17,038 bases of DNA. Origin: CANLWN01 sp039815505 (lineage in GTDB: Bacteria; Bacteroidota; Bacteroidia; Flavobacteriales; Flavobacteriaceae). Below the pieces are notes generated by a model, which did not search any database, was not told the origin of the DNA, and was given only the letters and a program-made list of their open reading frames with translations. How positions within the stretch are numbered: the stretch's first letter is position 1; every line of letters begins with the position of its first letter. Both the position numbers and the translations under genes were made by a program. The stretch spans positions 1 through 17,038 of the forward strand of contig JBCBZE010000035.1 of assembly GCA_039815505.1 (NCBI GenBank), written 5' to 3'. This document shows positions 14,374 to 17,038 of this stretch, in pieces.

Positions 14374-15842
14374 ACTTCGGGGATTATATCGCTTACAATT
14401 TTAGCGGACAATAGGCAAAGAGGAATTCCCCCTCCAGGGTGTACGGAGCCTCCACAGAAATACAGGTTCCGTATTTCACTATTGAAATTGGGATGTCTTA
14501 GAAAAGCGGAAAATTTAGAGTTGCTTGCCGCTCCATATAAAGACCCTCTATACGAACTGGTGGTACGTTCAATACTTGGCGGATCTAAAACATGTTCCGC
14601 AGTAATGAGCTTTTCTATGTCTATATTTAAAATACGATTAATTTTTGTGATGATAGAGGCCCTTGCCTTTTTTTTCAACACGTTCCAGTCCTGCCCATAG
14701 TTTCCGGGAGCATTGATCATAACAAACCAATTTTCATGGTTTTCTGGGGCATCGGACTTTTTCTCCTTACTGGTAATATTGATATAGATGGTAGGATCTT
14801 TATACAGTTCCTTATACTCAAAAATAGCTTTGAACTCTTCTGGGTAATTGGTGCTAAAAAGTATATTATGCAAATCTAATTCAGGAAATTTCCTATCAAT
14901 GCCCCAGTAGAAAATCAAAGCGGAACTAGAACGTTCCTGCTTTAAAATTCGTTGTGGATGTTTTTGGCGCTTTAATAGTTTCTTATAGGTGGGGTAAACA
15001 TCCATGTTGGAGACCACTATATCTGAAGTATATCTGCCCTTATTCGTAACTACTCCCGATGCCTTGTTGTGCTCTACAACAATTTCACTTACGCTCTCCC
15101 CAAACTTAAATTTGATTTCATGATCAAGAGCTAATTGGTAGAGGCTTATACTTATCCTGTGCATACCTCCCAAAGGAAAAAAAGTACCGTAATGCATTTC
15201 TAAATGTGGAATCATGGACATGATTCCCGGTGTCTTAAAGGGGGAAGAACCATTGTATGTTGCATATCTATTAAAGAGTTGCACTAACTTTTCATTATCA
15301 AATGTTTTTTGATTTAAATTGTTCAATGTGTTATTTACATCCAATTTTCCAATAGAACATATGGCCTTTATAGTCTCTTTTGATAAGTAAGTGCTTAGTT
15401 TATGTAGTGGTTTTTCCAAGAAAAGGCCAGCGGTCAAATCATATTTTTTTCTGTTTCTCCGGATATACGCACTAATCGTAGTTTCTTTTTCATTGAATAC
15501 CTTTGCGGCTTCGGTGATGAATTTTTTCTCCTCGCCCTTTGCGGAGAACCTTGTGCCGTCTTCCCAGAAGTAATTGCAGATGGTCTCTTTTTTTCTATAT
15601 TGAAAGTAATCTTTTGGGTTTAGCCCGTAAAGTTCAAAAAGCTCATCTACCAAGTGGGGCATGGTAAAAAGCGATGGTCCAACATCAAACCTGTAACCGG
15701 ATAATGATAAGGCGTGTAACTTTCCGCCCGGATAATCATTGGATTCCATGACGGTGACCTCATATCCTTTTTTGTTTAAACGTAAAGCCGTGGCCATACC
15801 CGCTATACCTGATCCAATTACGATAGCCTTGACCTTGGACAT
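14370..15842 (-). CDS. crtD: carotenoid desaturase, probable 1'-hydroxycarotenoid 3',4'-desaturase (CrtD)
   Basis: This 490-residue FAD enzyme has the N-terminal dinucleotide-binding motif VIGSGIAGMATALRLNKKGY with Glu in TVMESNDYPGGKL. The C-terminal carotenoid desaturase signature is NLYFCGGSVHPGGGIPLCLLSAKIV. The segment RFDVGPSLFTMPHLVDELFE is what I associate with the CrtD-like group of Bacteroidota rather than with the phytoene desaturase CrtI, which in this phylum usually reads GPSWYWMPD. It sits directly before cruF (ATGA overlap), whose product is the 1'-hydroxy substrate of CrtD, and three bases after crtZ. In this pathway it would introduce the 3',4' double bond. A CrtI identity is the main alternative. 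The start is ATG 15842. Confidence 0.82.
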   Translation of the reverse strand: MSKVKAIVIGSGIAGMATALRLNKKGYEVTVMESNDYPGGKLHALSLSGYRFDVGPSLFTMPHLVDELFELYGLNPKDYFQYRKKETICNYFWEDGTRFSAKGEEKKFITEAAKVFNEKETTISAYIRRNRKKYDLTAGLFLEKPLHKLSTYLSKETIKAICSIGKLDVNNTLNNLNQKTFDNEKLVQLFNRYATYNGSSPFKTPGIMSMIPHLEMHYGTFFPLGGMHRISISLYQLALDHEIKFKFGESVSEIVVEHNKASGVVTNKGRYTSDIVVSNMDVYPTYKKLLKRQKHPQRILKQERSSSALIFYWGIDRKFPELDLHNILFSTNYPEEFKAIFEYKELYKDPTIYINITSKEKKSDAPENHENWFVMINAPGNYGQDWNVLKKKARASIITKINRILNIDIEKLITAEHVLDPPSIERTTSSYRGSLYGAASNSKFSAFLRHPNFNSEIRNLYFCGGSVHPGGGIPLCLLSAKIVSDIIPEV

Positions 15843-15845
15843 GAT

Positions 15846-16295
15846 TTACCTCTTGAAGTATTTGAGAGGTACAAAAAGCATCCCAAAGCATTCCCCATCC
15901 TTTTTCCCAAGCTTTTTATGATGAATTTTGTGCGCTCTCCGGACCCCTTTGGCATACCAGTTATTAGCGTTTCTGAATAGTTTGAAACGTTGATGTATAA
16001 AGATATCGTGCACTGTAAAATAAGCGGCACCATAAGCCATAATGCCCAATCCCAATGGCCAGCCATACCAAAAGTCCGTGTTGTCGGCAATCATGATAAA
16101 AGTCATGCTTACAACGGCATAGAAAATAAAAAAAGCGTCATTGCGCTCAAACCAAGAATCGTGGTCTTTTTTATGATGGTCCTTGTGCAGACTCCAAAGG
16201 AAACCGTGCATAATATATTTATGCGTAAACCAAGCCATGAATTCCATAAAACAAAATACACCAAGAAATAATACGATCCAGAGAAAAATTTTCAT
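15846..16295 (-). CDS. crtZ: beta-carotene 3-hydroxylase
   Basis: This 149-residue membrane di-iron enzyme has the complete histidine box set of the CrtZ family: HKYIMH (His25, His30), HKDHH (His37, His40, His41), HDIFIH (His96, His101) and HKIHH (His122, His125, His126). Hydrophobic segments lie at about residues 2-22, 53-70 and 79-94. It adds the 3-hydroxyl to beta-ionone rings, giving zeaxanthin from beta-carotene or the 3-hydroxy ring of monocyclic carotenoids. It begins one base after the crtB stop and ends three bases before crtD, so it belongs to the same operon. Length is typical of flavobacterial CrtZ. Confidence 0.95.
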   Translation of the reverse strand: MKIFLWIVLFLGVFCFMEFMAWFTHKYIMHGFLWSLHKDHHKKDHDSWFERNDAFFIFYAVVSMTFIMIADNTDFWYGWPLGLGIMAYGAAYFTVHDIFIHQRFKLFRNANNWYAKGVRRAHKIHHKKLGKKDGECFGMLFVPLKYFKR

Positions 16296-16296
16296 T

Positions 16297-17038
16297 TTAT
16301 ACGAGCTGTAGTTTATAGTTTACATATGATTTGGCAAGTAATCCAAACTTTTGATAATTAGGTACCCTGATTCGCGCGTTCCTAATCTCCATAGGAGGGG
16401 TGTTTTGAAGTTTTTGAAGTAGCTTGGTATAATATTTATAGGCTGTGTAGACACCGAATTTTGCTTCATTGGGTAATTTTACGATACCCGAATAGCCTAC
16501 TTCAAAATCCGCCCTTATTTCATCCACGATCCGTGTTTTTGATGCTTCATCCAACTCGCTCAAATTAGTATTGGGAAAATAAGTCCTGTTCAGATCTTCA
16601 AAATCAGCCTTTAAATCCCGTAAAAAATTTACCTTTTGAAAAGCGGACCCTAGTGCCATGGCAGCGTCTTTTAGTTCCTTGTATTTTTCTGTATCGCCCT
16701 TTACAAAAACCTTTAGGCACATAAGACCTACAACATCGGCCGAACCGTAGATGTATTCTCTATATTCCTCTTCCGTTTTGTATACTGTTTTAACAAGGTC
16801 CATACGCATACTTTTCATAAATGAAGCTACCAAATGATGAGGTAAACCGTATTTGTGATATGTATGTTGAAATGCGTTTAAAATTGGATTTAGGCTAATT
16901 TTCTGCTTTAAGGCCTCCTCAAGATCTTTTTCAAAATTATTGAAAAGTGTTTCCTTGTCATAGGCGTGAAATGTATCCACGATTTCATCCGCAAATCTAA
17001 CAAAACCGTAAATGTTATAGATGTCCCCTCGTATGGAA
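16297..17038 (-). CDS. crtB: phytoene synthase (partial, N-terminus beyond window)
   Basis: About 247 codons are visible. The frame stays open to the right edge, and a GTG at 16980 is internal, not the start. Upstream of it the sequence reads RGDIYNIYGFVRFADEIVD, the first aspartate-rich motif (DEIVD) of squalene/phytoene synthases. The second is NFLRDLKADFEDLNRTYFPN. YIYGSADVVGLMCLKVF lies between them, as expected. The enzyme joins two geranylgeranyl diphosphates to phytoene, the first committed carotenoid step. Family length is about 280 residues, so only some 30 residues are missing. It is the first visible gene of the crtB-crtZ-crtD-cruF run. Phytoene desaturase crtI, usually adjacent in this group, is probably just outside the window. 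Confidence 0.95.
   Translation of the reverse strand, partial: SIRGDIYNIYGFVRFADEIVDTFHAYDKETLFNNFEKDLEEALKQKISLNPILNAFQHTYHKYGLPHHLVASFMKSMRMDLVKTVYKTEEEYREYIYGSADVVGLMCLKVFVKGDTEKYKELKDAAMALGSAFQKVNFLRDLKADFEDLNRTYFPNTNLSELDEASKTRIVDEIRADFEVGYSGIVKLPNEAKFGVYTAYKYYTKLLQKLQNTPPMEIRNARIRVPNYQKFGLLAKSYVNYKLQLV

Noticed and set aside
14370..15842. The desaturase as the phytoene desaturase CrtI
   Set aside because: The GPSLFTMP segment and the coupling to cruF fit CrtD better. This is a preference, not proof, and the alternative is stated in the feature.
16297..16980. A complete 227-residue crtB starting at GTG 16980
   Set aside because: The same frame continues upstream to the window edge and encodes the conserved FVRFADEIVD motif, so the gene is longer and truncated by the window.

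Overview
The window looks like chromosome from a marine member of the Flavobacteriaceae (Bacteroidota). The signs are a moderate-to-low GC content, Bacteroidota-style promoter boxes (TTG ... TAnnTTTG) with few Shine-Dalgarno sites, a SurA-like parvulin next to a MoxR ATPase and a mitochondrial-type aconitase, and flavobacterial carotenoid genes. This assignment is inferred from gene content; no rRNA or tRNA gene was seen.

Left end (1-1866): an anti-sigma factor (cut by the window edge) and its ECF sigma factor form a translationally coupled minus-strand pair. A secreted fasciclin-domain protein is divergent from them and is followed by a long terminator-like fold. This repeats the partnership of SigK, RskA and the MPT70/MPT83 fasciclin antigens in mycobacteria.

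Accessory stretch (1864-5233, all minus strand): from 5' to 3', an SRPBCC protein, a 79-residue protein of unknown function, a serine beta-lactamase-like lipoprotein, an AHSA1-type SRPBCC protein, a MepB-family gene, and the decayed remains of a VOC/glyoxalase gene. The MepB gene is bounded by 14-base inverted repeats (12 of 14 matching) and lies where the 5' half of the VOC gene should be, so it looks like a single-gene cassette insertion.

Central conserved block (5350-11870, plus strand): a lipoprotein related to periplasmic peptidyl-prolyl isomerases, a SurA-like parvulin chaperone, a MoxR AAA+ ATPase, a SAM-dependent methyltransferase, and aconitase followed by a clear intrinsic terminator. 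This is housekeeping: outer-membrane protein folding and the TCA cycle.

Right end (11896-17038): a plus-strand operon of two tandem membrane-anchored TlpA-like thioredoxins (the first has lost one active-site cysteine) and a CrtA-type carotenoid monooxygenase, all joined by ATGA overlaps. It converges, with overlapping stop codons, on a tightly packed minus-strand operon, crtB (partial)-crtZ-crtD-cruF. The five carotenoid genes together predict monocyclic, 1'-hydroxylated carotenoids of the saproxanthin/myxol type. The phytoene desaturase crtI and the lycopene cyclase must lie outside the window.
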